NCBI GenBank assembly: GCA_964610115.1
Contig: CAZSUW010000109.1
Coordinates: forward strand, 1-5,279
DNA: 5,279 bases
Direction: 5' to 3'
Origin: Litorimonas sp964610115
GTDB taxonomy: Bacteria > Pseudomonadota > Alphaproteobacteria > Caulobacterales > Maricaulaceae
Below, piece after piece: positions 1-5,279 of the stretch. The notes below the pieces were generated by a model that saw only the letters and a program-made list of their open reading frames with translations, was not told where the DNA came from and did no database searches. Every line of letters begins with the position of its first letter. Position 1 is the stretch's first letter. The position numbers and the translations under genes were made by a program.

Positions 1-299
1 ACGATCTCTTGGGTCTTGGCATAATCATCCGGGTGCATGCGCGCGCCGGCCGCGACATCATGAAAACTATCACCCAGCGCGGCGACGTGATCGGGCTTCA
101 GCGCGCTGATCAGTCCGGCCAAACGCTCCAGCGTATCCGGCGTGTCATAGCCGGGCAGGGGATTGCCGCCGATGGCTTGCAGATAGCTGCCCTTTTCAAA
201 GTGCAGGTCCGCCACCAATAGCGTGCGGCTGTCAGGCAAGACCGCGACCTTGCCCGCATCGAACAGGATCGGTCCTGCCTGTGTTGTAAACTCCAGCAT
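1..299 (-). CDS. pdeM: Ligase-associated metallophosphoesterase/endonuclease PdeM (N-terminal part, cut by window edge)
   Basis: This is a calcineurin-like metallophosphoesterase (MPE) of the DNA ligase-associated family. The P. putida homologue is a manganese-dependent phosphodiesterase/DNA endonuclease. It is read on the minus strand from ATG at 299-297, giving MLEFTTQAGPILFDAG onward for 99 codons before the window ends. The family is about 220 residues, so more than half is missing. Two metal-binding motifs are visible: D-L-H-F-E-K-G at residues 31-37 (Asp31 and His33, the D-x-H motif) and G-D-S-F-H-D at 76-81 (Asp77, the GD motif). The later GNHD-type and GH-type motifs lie outside the window. 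The start codon lies 5 bases after the helicase stop, and a weak GAGGG ribosome-binding site sits inside the end of the helicase gene, so translation is probably coupled. The family assignment is secure from motifs plus gene neighbours; the cellular substrate is not known. Confidence 0.93.
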   Translation of the reverse strand, partial: MLEFTTQAGPILFDAGKVAVLPDSRTLLVADLHFEKGSYLQAIGGNPLPGYDTPDTLERLAGLISALKPDHVAALGDSFHDVAAGARMHPDDYAKTQEI

Positions 300-304
300 G
301 GGGC

Positions 305-2791
305 TTAGCCCTCGAGGGACCGCACCGTTTCACGCACTTGCGCTAGCAGGGACGCGCCGTGGTGATCGCGAAGCTCGGCGGCTGCGGCTTCCGCGATTAG
401 GCGCTGTTCCGCATCGCCGCGAATCGGTTCTTTGCCAATTTGCATAACCGCGGGGATGGCGAGCGGGCTGGCATGGGGCAAGACCTCAAAATCAGTCGCG
501 TCTTTGACCTCGCTCAGGAAGTCGCGCAGGCGCTCAATATCCAGCAGGTCACGTTCGGCCTCGGTCCGCGCAATGCGCAGCAGGATATGATCCGGATCAT
601 ATTTCAGCAGCACGTCATAGATCAGATCGGTCGAAAACGTGACCTGCTTCATCGTGCGCCTTTGTCCGGGCACGCGCTGCTCCGTGAGGCCCGCAATCGT
701 CGCGATCTTGCGAAAGCTGCGCTTGATCATGGGCGAGTTGATAATCCAGTTTTCCAGTTCATCCTCCAGGATCGTTTCGTCCAGCAAGCCGTCCAAGCTA
801 TTGACGGGCTCCAAGGAGGTAATGGTCAACGCATAATCAGTGATGGTGAAATTGATCGGGGCGAGGCGGGCTTTTTCCATGCGCTTCGTCAGCAAAAAGC
901 CCAGCGCATTATTCACCTTCCGCCCTTCAAACGTGTGCAGCACCATGACGTGATCTTGGCCGTCGAAAAAGCTCTCCACCAGCAGACCGTGATCTCGTGG
1001 TAAGCGTGAAAATAGGGATTGGAGCGTTAGCCATTGTTCGACCTGTTCCGGTAATCTGTGCCAAAGTCTTGGATGGCTCACCAGCTCCCGCACCCCGTCG
1101 GACAGGTAAGTTGAGAGCGGCATCATCCCGCCCGCATAGGCCGGGATTTTAGGCCGCGCGCGCGGGGCGGGGACGGCTTCGACGGCCATATCGCGAATGC
1201 CCTGATAGCGCAGGGTTTCGCCCGCAAAGGCAAACGTGTCGCCGGGGTTCAGGTTGATGACAAAGCGCTCTTCGATCTCGCCCACCACGCGCCCGCGCTT
1301 GGATTTGGGCGATGGGATGCGCCGGACTTTCAGTTTCGCATATTCCACGATCGTGCCGATATTCATCCGGTGGCGCTGCGCCTGCTGGCGGTCTTTGATG
1401 GCGTAGCCGCGAGAGGTCTGTTTCAGGCGGCGAAACCGCTCATAGGTTTTCAGCGCGTAGCCGCCATCTTCTGCAAAGGCGAGGATTGCATTGAAGTCCG
1501 CTTTGGTCACATCGCGGTAGGGCCAAGCGGACCGGATTTCCGCCAGCGCTTCGCGCTTTTTCAAGGGCCCGCCACAGGCCCGGTTGACCAGATATTGCAC
1601 CACCACATCCATCGATCCGGGACCATAGCCGTCTCCGTCGCGCTGCCCGTCGGCGATAGCGCGGATGGCGACATCGCATTCGACGACTTCCAGAGGATTA
1701 GTCGGCACCATGACGGCGCGGCTGGGCTCGTCCATCCGGTGGTTGGAACGCCCAATGCGTTGTAAAAGCCGCGACACGCCTTTGGGCGCACCAACTTGGA
1801 GGATCAAATCGACATCGCCATAATCCAAGCCCATTTCCAGCGCGCTTGTGCTGATGACCGCGCGCAAGTGACCGCTTGCAATCAGGCTTTCCGTCTTTGC
1901 CCGACGGTCGCGCGCCAGACTGCCATGATAAATCCCAATGGGTAGATTGTCTTCGTTCACCTGCCACATTTGCTGGAACAGAACTTCGGCTTGGGCGCGC
2001 GTATTGACGAACACAATGGCGGACCGGGCGCCTTTAATCTGGCGATAAATATCTTTGACCGCGAAGCGGGAACTATGCCCACCGAGCGGAAAGCGACCTT
2101 CGGGTTCGATGATGGTTATCTCCGGCGCGACGTCGCCTTGGACTTCTAAGAGTTCCGCGGGTTCACCTGTTGGCCCGAGCCAAGCGGCAGCCTTTTCCGG
2201 CTCTGCGACTGTGGCCGACAAACCAAAGCGCACATGATCGGGCGCGAGCGTCTTGAGCCGCGCCAAGGCGAGCGCGGTAAAGTCCCCGCGCTTGCCCGTC
2301 GTGAAGCTGTGCATCTCGTCAATCACCACGCATTTCAGCGACGCGAAAAATTTGGCCGCGTCATCATAAGACAGCAGCAGCATCAGGCTTTCCGGCGTCG
2401 TCAGCAACATATCCGGCGGCTTTTCGCGTTGCTTCTTGCGCTGATAGCTCTTCGTGTCTCCCGTGCGCACGCCGATGGTGATCGGCAGCGACAGATCGCC
2501 AACCGGGCGCATCAGATTGCGCTCAATATCATTGGTCAGCGCCCGCAGGGGCGAGATGTAAAGCGTGTGCAGCGCGGGCGTCGCGTCCTCCGGCTTACCC
2601 ATGAGGTCGCAAAGCGAGGGCAGGAATCCAGCAAGCGTTTTTCCGCCGCCCGTCGGCGCGATCAGCAGTGTATCGCGGCCTTTGGCGAATTGTTCGACCA
2701 TGCGCTGCTGGTAAGGGCGCACAGACCAATCCCGCGCGGCGAACCACGCGGTAATGGTGGTCGGGATAGCGGATGTGGGGCGATCCAGCAC
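305..2791 (-). CDS. Ligase-associated DEXH-box DNA helicase (Lhr-Core type)
   Basis: This is a complete 828-residue superfamily 2 helicase, the usual size for ligase-associated Lhr-Core proteins, which are ATP-dependent 3'-5' single-strand DNA translocases that unwind duplexes. Motifs seen in order: Q-motif region RPYQQ (25-29), Walker A APTGGGKT (45-52), motif Ia SPLRAL (80-85), TTPESL (131-136), motif II DEMH (158-161), motif III SAT (192-194), motif IV region VFVNTRAQAE (260-269), YHGSL (288-292), motif V STSALEMGLD (314-323) and motif VI QRIGRSNHR (344-352). A winged-helix segment (about 360-480), a beta-barrel segment (about 490-600, with GDTFAFAGE near 517) and the DEAD/H-associated C-terminal region follow. 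The start is GTG at 2791-2789. An in-frame TAA lies three codons upstream and the next ATG is Met31, beyond the Q motif, so GTG is the only reasonable start. The AAAGG upstream ends only 2 bases from it, closer than ideal. It shares an operon with pdeM downstream and is divergent from the exonuclease. Confidence 0.96.
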   Translation of the reverse strand: MLDRPTSAIPTTITAWFAARDWSVRPYQQRMVEQFAKGRDTLLIAPTGGGKTLAGFLPSLCDLMGKPEDATPALHTLYISPLRALTNDIERNLMRPVGDLSLPITIGVRTGDTKSYQRKKQREKPPDMLLTTPESLMLLLSYDDAAKFFASLKCVVIDEMHSFTTGKRGDFTALALARLKTLAPDHVRFGLSATVAEPEKAAAWLGPTGEPAELLEVQGDVAPEITIIEPEGRFPLGGHSSRFAVKDIYRQIKGARSAIVFVNTRAQAEVLFQQMWQVNEDNLPIGIYHGSLARDRRAKTESLIASGHLRAVISTSALEMGLDYGDVDLILQVGAPKGVSRLLQRIGRSNHRMDEPSRAVMVPTNPLEVVECDVAIRAIADGQRDGDGYGPGSMDVVVQYLVNRACGGPLKKREALAEIRSAWPYRDVTKADFNAILAFAEDGGYALKTYERFRRLKQTSRGYAIKDRQQAQRHRMNIGTIVEYAKLKVRRIPSPKSKRGRVVGEIEERFVINLNPGDTFAFAGETLRYQGIRDMAVEAVPAPRARPKIPAYAGGMMPLSTYLSDGVRELVSHPRLWHRLPEQVEQWLTLQSLFSRLPRDHGLLVESFFDGQDHVMVLHTFEGRKVNNALGFLLTKRMEKARLAPINFTITDYALTITSLEPVNSLDGLLDETILEDELENWIINSPMIKRSFRKIATIAGLTEQRVPGQRRTMKQVTFSTDLIYDVLLKYDPDHILLRIARTEAERDLLDIERLRDFLSEVKDATDFEVLPHASPLAIPAVMQIGKEPIRGDAEQRLIAEAAAAELRDHHGASLLAQVRETVRSLEG

Positions 2792-2980
2792 AGCCTTTTA
2801 TACGGCTCAGCGCCAGAATGGTCGCGGGTATAAGAGAGCCCGTCTTCATTTTTGTCATAGCCCGGTTTATCCGGGCTATCCATTGTGGATCACCCGGACA
2901 CGCCGGGTGATGACAAAGAAGAGGTATGCGTTTCGGCTTTAAATTGAGGACCTTCCAGCGTCCCGATTCGTATAGTTTCC
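2792..2980. promoter_or_regulatory. Divergent intergenic region between helicase and exonuclease genes
   Basis: This 189-bp gap separates the leftward helicase-pdeM pair from the rightward exonuclease-ligase pair, so promoters for both should lie here unless a distant one is used. The double-hairpin repeat at 2851-2917 occupies the middle third. No convincing sigma-70 promoter is visible. The best fragments are TATAGT at 2971-2976 on the plus strand, which would put transcription start almost on the exonuclease ATG, and TATACC followed by GTATAA on the minus strand within 60 bases of the helicase GTG, with no good -35 at normal spacing. No exact alphaproteobacterial LexA site (GTTC-N7-GTTC or GAAC-N7-GAAC) is present. 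The regulatory role is inferred from position only. Confidence 0.5.
2851..2917. repeat. Double-hairpin palindromic repeat, element 1 (67 bp)
   Basis: This is an interspersed palindrome with three nested parts. An outer stem pairs TTTGTC (2851-2856) with GACAAA (2912-2917). Hairpin 1 is 2857-2879, a perfect 9-bp stem starting ATAGCCCGG with a 5-base loop TTTAT. Hairpin 2 is 2889-2911, a perfect 9-bp stem starting ATCACCCGG with a 5-base loop ACACG. A 9-base linker CCATTGTGG joins them. Seen another way, it is two copies of a 29-base unit (GTCAT-N7-N5-N7'-ATCCA) in inverted orientation, at 2854-2882 (+) and 2886-2914 (-). The layout resembles REP/BIME-type mobile intergenic palindromes. Neither hairpin is followed by a T-run, so it is not a classical intrinsic terminator. 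Confidence 0.9.
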
Positions 2981-4027
2981 ATGACTGCCATGCTGTCCCA
3001 ATCCCCGCACCCGGCGGAAAGCTGGATGCAAGTCCGCCCCGAAGGCTTTTACTGCGTGCCGGCGGATTGTTATGTCGATTCGATCCAAGCGGTCCCGCGC
3101 GCGGTGATCACGCATGGGCACGCCGATCATGCCCGAAAGGGCCACGGCACAGTCTGGGCCACGCCAGAGACTTGCGCCATTATGCGGACGCGTGCCTATA
3201 CCGATGAGGGGACAGAGGAAATCCCGCTGCGCTATGGGCAGCGGCATGATCTCGGCGGGGGTGTCACGCTCTGGTTTGCCAGTGCCGGGCATATCCTGGG
3301 CAGTGCCCAAGCCGTGTTTGAATATCAGGGTGAGCGCGTGGTGGCCGCCGGCGATTTCAAACGCGCACCTGATCCGACCTGCGCCCCATTTGAGGTCGTG
3401 CCGTGCGATGTGTTTATCACGGAAGCCACCTTCGCGCTGCCCGTCTTTCAGCATCCGCCGCTGGAAAATGAAGTCGAAAAGTTACTGCGCACCATGGCGA
3501 CTTTGCCGGACCGGACGATCCTGCTGGGCGTCTATGCGCTGGGCAAATGTCAGCGCGTGATGAAGACTTTGCGGCAGACGGGCTATGACCATCCGTTTTA
3601 CATTCACGGCGCGCTCCAACGCCTGACCGAACTGTATGAAAGCTATGGGCAAGACTTTGGCGAATGGAACCTGGTCAGCGATTTTGATCGCAAAGATAAA
3701 GACCGCTTTCGCGGACGTATCGTTTTGTGTCCGCCCGCGCAGATCAATGACCGCTGGTCGCGCCGCTTTGCTGACCCGTTACCGGCGGTCGCCAGCGGCT
3801 GGATGCAGATCCGGGCCCGCGCGCGCCAAAAGCGGGCGGAGCTGGGGTTGGTGGTCTCTGATCATGCCGATTGGAACGATCTCTTACGCACCTGTCGCGA
3901 AACGAAAGCCGAGCAAATCTGGATTACTCATGGCCGCGTCGATGCGTTGGAATATGCGCTGCGGGCCGAGGGGATTAACGCCAAGGGCCTGCATCTGATC
4001 GGCATGGATGAAGAGGTGGGGGAATGA
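2981..4027 (+). CDS. Ligase-associated DNA exonuclease (metallo-beta-lactamase fold, SNM1/beta-CASP-like)
   Basis: This complete 348-residue protein belongs to the putative exonuclease family encoded next to PP_1105-type DNA ligases. It is a metal-dependent hydrolase related to the SNM1/Artemis and CPSF-like nucleases and would trim DNA ends before ligation. The metal-binding motifs are H-G-H-A-D-H at residues 45-50, GHILGSAQ at 103-110 (His104), GDFKR at 124-128 (Asp125), TEATF at 147-151, the beta-CASP-type SDHAD at 293-297 (His295) and ITHGR at 315-319 (His317). GVYALGKCQR at 183-192 is another typical family segment. The start is ATG 2981; an in-frame TGA at 2945-2947 limits extension. 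ATG 2990 (Met4) is an equally possible start because neither has a clear ribosome-binding site. The stop TGA overlaps an ATG (ATGA at 4024-4027). The ligase lies downstream on the same strand after 133 bases. No signal peptide or membrane segment is seen, so it should be cytoplasmic. Confidence 0.94.
   Translation: MTAMLSQSPHPAESWMQVRPEGFYCVPADCYVDSIQAVPRAVITHGHADHARKGHGTVWATPETCAIMRTRAYTDEGTEEIPLRYGQRHDLGGGVTLWFASAGHILGSAQAVFEYQGERVVAAGDFKRAPDPTCAPFEVVPCDVFITEATFALPVFQHPPLENEVEKLLRTMATLPDRTILLGVYALGKCQRVMKTLRQTGYDHPFYIHGALQRLTELYESYGQDFGEWNLVSDFDRKDKDRFRGRIVLCPPAQINDRWSRRFADPLPAVASGWMQIRARARQKRAELGLVVSDHADWNDLLRTCRETKAEQIWITHGRVDALEYALRAEGINAKGLHLIGMDEEVGE
4013..4027 (+). promoter_or_regulatory. 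Ribosome-binding site plus ATGA stop/start overlap at the exonuclease end
   Basis: The last codons of the exonuclease contain GAGGTGG (4013-4019), ending 4 bases before an ATG at 4024-4026 that overlaps the exonuclease stop TGA (4025-4027). This is the typical arrangement for translational coupling to a following gene. The ligase does not begin here but at 4161, in a different frame. The site therefore either serves the 46-codon bridging frame or is the relic of an ancestral ligase start. Confidence 0.45.
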
Positions 4028-4049
4028 GTGTCGAGCCGTCACCCTTCTT

Positions 4050-4140
4050 TCCGTCATCGCACAGCTTGACTGTGCGATCCAAGAGGCTGGCCCGTCCGCT
4101 GCGCATCGTGGATGGCACGATCAAGTCGTGCCATGACGGA
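4050..4140. repeat. Double-hairpin palindromic repeat, element 2 (91 bp)
   Basis: It has the same plan as the element at 2851-2917 with different sequence. The outer stem pairs TCCGTC (4050-4055) with GACGGA (4135-4140). Hairpin 1 is 4056-4078 (9-bp stem starting ATCGCACAG, loop CTTGA). Hairpin 2 is 4112-4134 (9-bp stem starting ATGGCACGA, loop TCAAG). The linker is 33 bases, against 9 in element 1, but also begins CCA and ends GTGG. The two 29-base units are 4053-4081 (+) and 4109-4137 (-). The two loops are reverse complements of each other, so loop-loop pairing or a larger cruciform is possible. It lies inside the exonuclease-ligase operon and could affect mRNA stability or ligase output. 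No T-run follows it. Confidence 0.9.
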
Positions 4141-4145
4141 TTTGT

Positions 4146-4151
4146 AGGTGG
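4146..4151 (+). promoter_or_regulatory. Ligase ribosome-binding site
   Basis: AGGTGG lies 9 bases upstream of the ligase ATG at 4161 and differs by one base from the ideal AGGAGG. It supports ATG 4161 as the ligase start. It begins 5 bases after the right arm of the palindromic element, so folding of that element could affect access. Confidence 0.65.
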
Positions 4152-4160
4152 GACACGAAT

Positions 4161-5279
4161 ATGAGCTTCCCCGCCTTTTCCAACCTGCTCGACGATCTTT
4201 ACTTCACCAATTCATCCAAGGCGAAGGAGGCGATTTTTGCGAATTATCTGCGCGCCACACCCGACCCGGATCGGGGCTGGGCGCTGGCGGCGTTGGGCGG
4301 GACGCTGTCTTTTGATTTGTTCAAGCGGGGCCTCGTCAAGGCGCTCATGGAAGAGCGGATGGACCCCTATCTGTTTCAGCTGTCCCGCCATTATGTCGGC
4401 GAGATGAGCGAGACCGTCGCGCTGGCTTGGCCAACCTCAAAGGATGCAACGCGCCTGAACCGTCTGCCTGATCTGCATGAGGTGATTGCCGAGTTCAAAG
4501 CCCGCGATGCGGCGAAAGATAAAGCGTCTCTGCGGGCGTACCTCGTACAACTGCTCGACAATATGACGCCAAAACAGCGTTGGGCGCTGCTCAAGCTCGG
4601 CACGCGCGGGCTTCGGATTGGGCTGTCGGCGCGAACCGTCAAAAAGACGCTGGCTGGAATGGCGGATGTGGACATATCTGAGATCGAAGAGCTCTGGCAC
4701 GGCTTAGAACCACCCTATGAAAGCCTTTTCGCCTGGATCGACGGGGTGGCCGAAAAGCCCGACATCAGTCAGGTTCTGACCTATTCCCCCGTCATGCTCA
4801 GCCACCCAATCGATGAAGAGAAGGACCTTTCGCGGCTCTCGCCGGACACACATATCGCGGAATGGAAATGGGATGGTATTCGGGTGCAGCTCGCTGGGCT
4901 GAAGGGAGAGCGGGCGATCTATTCCCGCACAGGCGATGATATTTCGCACAGCTTTCCGGAGCTGACGGCGTCTATAAATTGGGACGCGGTGATTGACGGG
5001 GAGCTACTCGTGCGCGTGCCCGCTGAGGGGGGTCGTATTGGGTCGTTTAACGATCTTCAACAAAGACTGGGGCGTAAGAAACCGTCAGCAAAACTCATGG
5101 CCGAGTTTCCCGCGCATCTGATTGCTTATGATATTGTCAGCGAAGGTGGGGAGAGTTTTCGCGATCTCACCTTGGACGCGCGCCGCGAAAAGCTGGACGC
5201 CTTTATCGCCGCGCAAGACCCGGAGCGGTTTTCACTTTCAGAGACGCTGGACTGGGAAACGGTCGAAGACCTGCGCGCG
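4161..5279 (+). CDS. ATP-dependent DNA ligase, PP_1105 family (C-terminal part cut by window edge)
   Basis: This enzyme would seal DNA nicks through a ligase-AMP intermediate. 373 codons are present; the family is about 530 residues, so the later nucleotidyltransferase motifs (IV, V) and the OB-fold are outside the window. The N-terminal DNA-binding domain (about 1-205) contains the family-typical ATPDPDRGWALAAL near residues 32-45 and LKLGTRGLRIGLS (144-156). Adenylation motif I is E-W-K-W-D-G-I-R (234-241) with nucleophile Lys236. SRTGDD follows at 255-260 (Arg256), then motif III DGELLV (279-284, Glu281) and the motif IIIa region LIAYDIV (320-326). The start at ATG 4161 is supported by AGGTGG nine bases upstream and by family N-termini that begin just before a similar FxxLLD segment. 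It is the second gene of the exonuclease-ligase pair, separated by the inserted palindromic element. It is distinct from the essential NAD-dependent LigA. Confidence 0.95.
   Translation, partial: MSFPAFSNLLDDLYFTNSSKAKEAIFANYLRATPDPDRGWALAALGGTLSFDLFKRGLVKALMEERMDPYLFQLSRHYVGEMSETVALAWPTSKDATRLNRLPDLHEVIAEFKARDAAKDKASLRAYLVQLLDNMTPKQRWALLKLGTRGLRIGLSARTVKKTLAGMADVDISEIEELWHGLEPPYESLFAWIDGVAEKPDISQVLTYSPVMLSHPIDEEKDLSRLSPDTHIAEWKWDGIRVQLAGLKGERAIYSRTGDDISHSFPELTASINWDAVIDGELLVRVPAEGGRIGSFNDLQQRLGRKKPSAKLMAEFPAHLIAYDIVSEGGESFRDLTLDARREKLDAFIAAQDPERFSLSETLDWETVEDLRA

Larger units (their letters stand above)
4024..4164 (+). other. 46-codon bridging reading frame across the repeat (possible leader/relay ORF)
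   Basis: An open frame begins at ATG 4024, inside the exonuclease stop (ATGA), and continues through the whole double-hairpin element. It ends at TGA 4162-4164, which overlaps the ligase ATG at 4161-4163 (ATGA again). It has a good ribosome-binding site (GAGGTGG, 4013-4019). The predicted peptide starts MSVEPSPFF and is basic and low in recognisable features. Most of it is a translation of the repeat, so a functional protein is unlikely. Its value would be to let ribosomes travel from exonuclease to ligase without leaving the message. Chance is possible for a frame of this length; translation is not shown. Confidence 0.35.

Noticed and set aside
440..1003. 187-codon open frame on the plus strand
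   Set aside because: It lies wholly opposite the helicase C-terminal half, whose protein is clearly conserved; no domain pattern of its own.
1370..1765. 131-codon open frame on the plus strand
   Set aside because: It is a shadow opposite the helicase motif VI and winged-helix region.
2234..2833. 199-codon open frame on the plus strand opposite the helicase N-terminus
   Set aside because: It is antisense to the helicase motifs, rich in Arg/Gln/His, has no family features and is typical of spurious frames in GC-rich DNA.
2966..2980. LexA-like direct repeat (ATTC...TTTC) before the exonuclease start
   Set aside because: The half-sites do not match GTTC and the spacing is 6, not 7, so it is not a credible SOS box.
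2926..3207. Frame starting ATG 2926 just after AGAGG, overlapping the exonuclease start
   Set aside because: The ribosome-binding site looks attractive, but the frame runs out of phase into the strongly conserved exonuclease sequence and its peptide has no family character. A short leader peptide cannot be fully excluded.
2939..3454. 171-codon open frame on the minus strand
   Set aside because: It is antisense to the exonuclease metal-binding motifs and has no recognisable domain.
4050..4140. Intrinsic terminator between exonuclease and ligase
   Set aside because: The hairpins are perfect, but neither is followed by a run of T on either strand, and the next gene lies close by on the same strand with matching function.
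4024..4164. The bridging frame as a real small protein gene
   Set aside because: Two thirds of it is the translated palindrome; the peptide has no domain, membrane segment or signal. It was kept only as a possible relay frame.

Overview
The window carries the four genes of the bacterial 'DNA ligase-associated' repair cassette, the set found beside PP_1105-type ATP-dependent DNA ligases and studied in Pseudomonas putida as Lhr-Core, Exo, Lig and MPE. Codon use, GC-rich composition (roughly upper 50s percent by eye), protein character and intergenic palindromes of the GTCAT...ATGAC type suggest an alphaproteobacterium. A Hyphomonadales/Maricaulales- or sphingomonad-like lineage is a guess, not something the sequence proves. 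No phage, plasmid or transposase gene, tRNA, rRNA or CRISPR array is visible.

Layout. Positions 1-299 (minus) hold the N-terminal 99 codons of the metallophosphoesterase PdeM, cut by the window edge. Positions 305-2791 (minus) hold the complete 828-residue Lhr-Core-type DEXH helicase. It is separated from pdeM by 5 bases, so the two form an operon. Positions 2792-2980 are a divergent intergenic region carrying a 67-bp double-hairpin palindrome. Positions 2981-4027 (plus) hold the complete 348-residue metallo-beta-lactamase-fold exonuclease. Positions 4028-4160 are a gap almost filled by a second, 91-bp double-hairpin element. Position 4161 to the window end (plus) is the ATP-dependent DNA ligase, cut after 373 codons, beyond motif IIIa.

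How the parts work together. The helicase (3'-5' translocase), the nuclease/phosphoesterase pair and the nick-sealing ligase are thought to make up a DNA repair pathway whose exact lesion is not settled. Here the four genes are split into two divergent pairs, helicase-pdeM leftward and exonuclease-ligase rightward, which could be co-regulated from the 189-bp region between them. All motifs visible in the four proteins look intact.

The most unusual content is non-coding. Both palindromes are inverted pairs of one 29-base unit, GTCAT-N7-N5-N7'-ATCCA, in which stems and loops vary but pairing is exact. The second element lies between exonuclease and ligase, and a 46-codon reading frame runs through it. 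That frame starts on the exonuclease stop (ATGA) and stops on the ligase start (ATGA). The ribosome-binding/start motif AGGTGGG...ATGAG occurs on both sides of the element. This looks like a repeat that entered an ancestrally overlapping gene pair while keeping a translational bridge.
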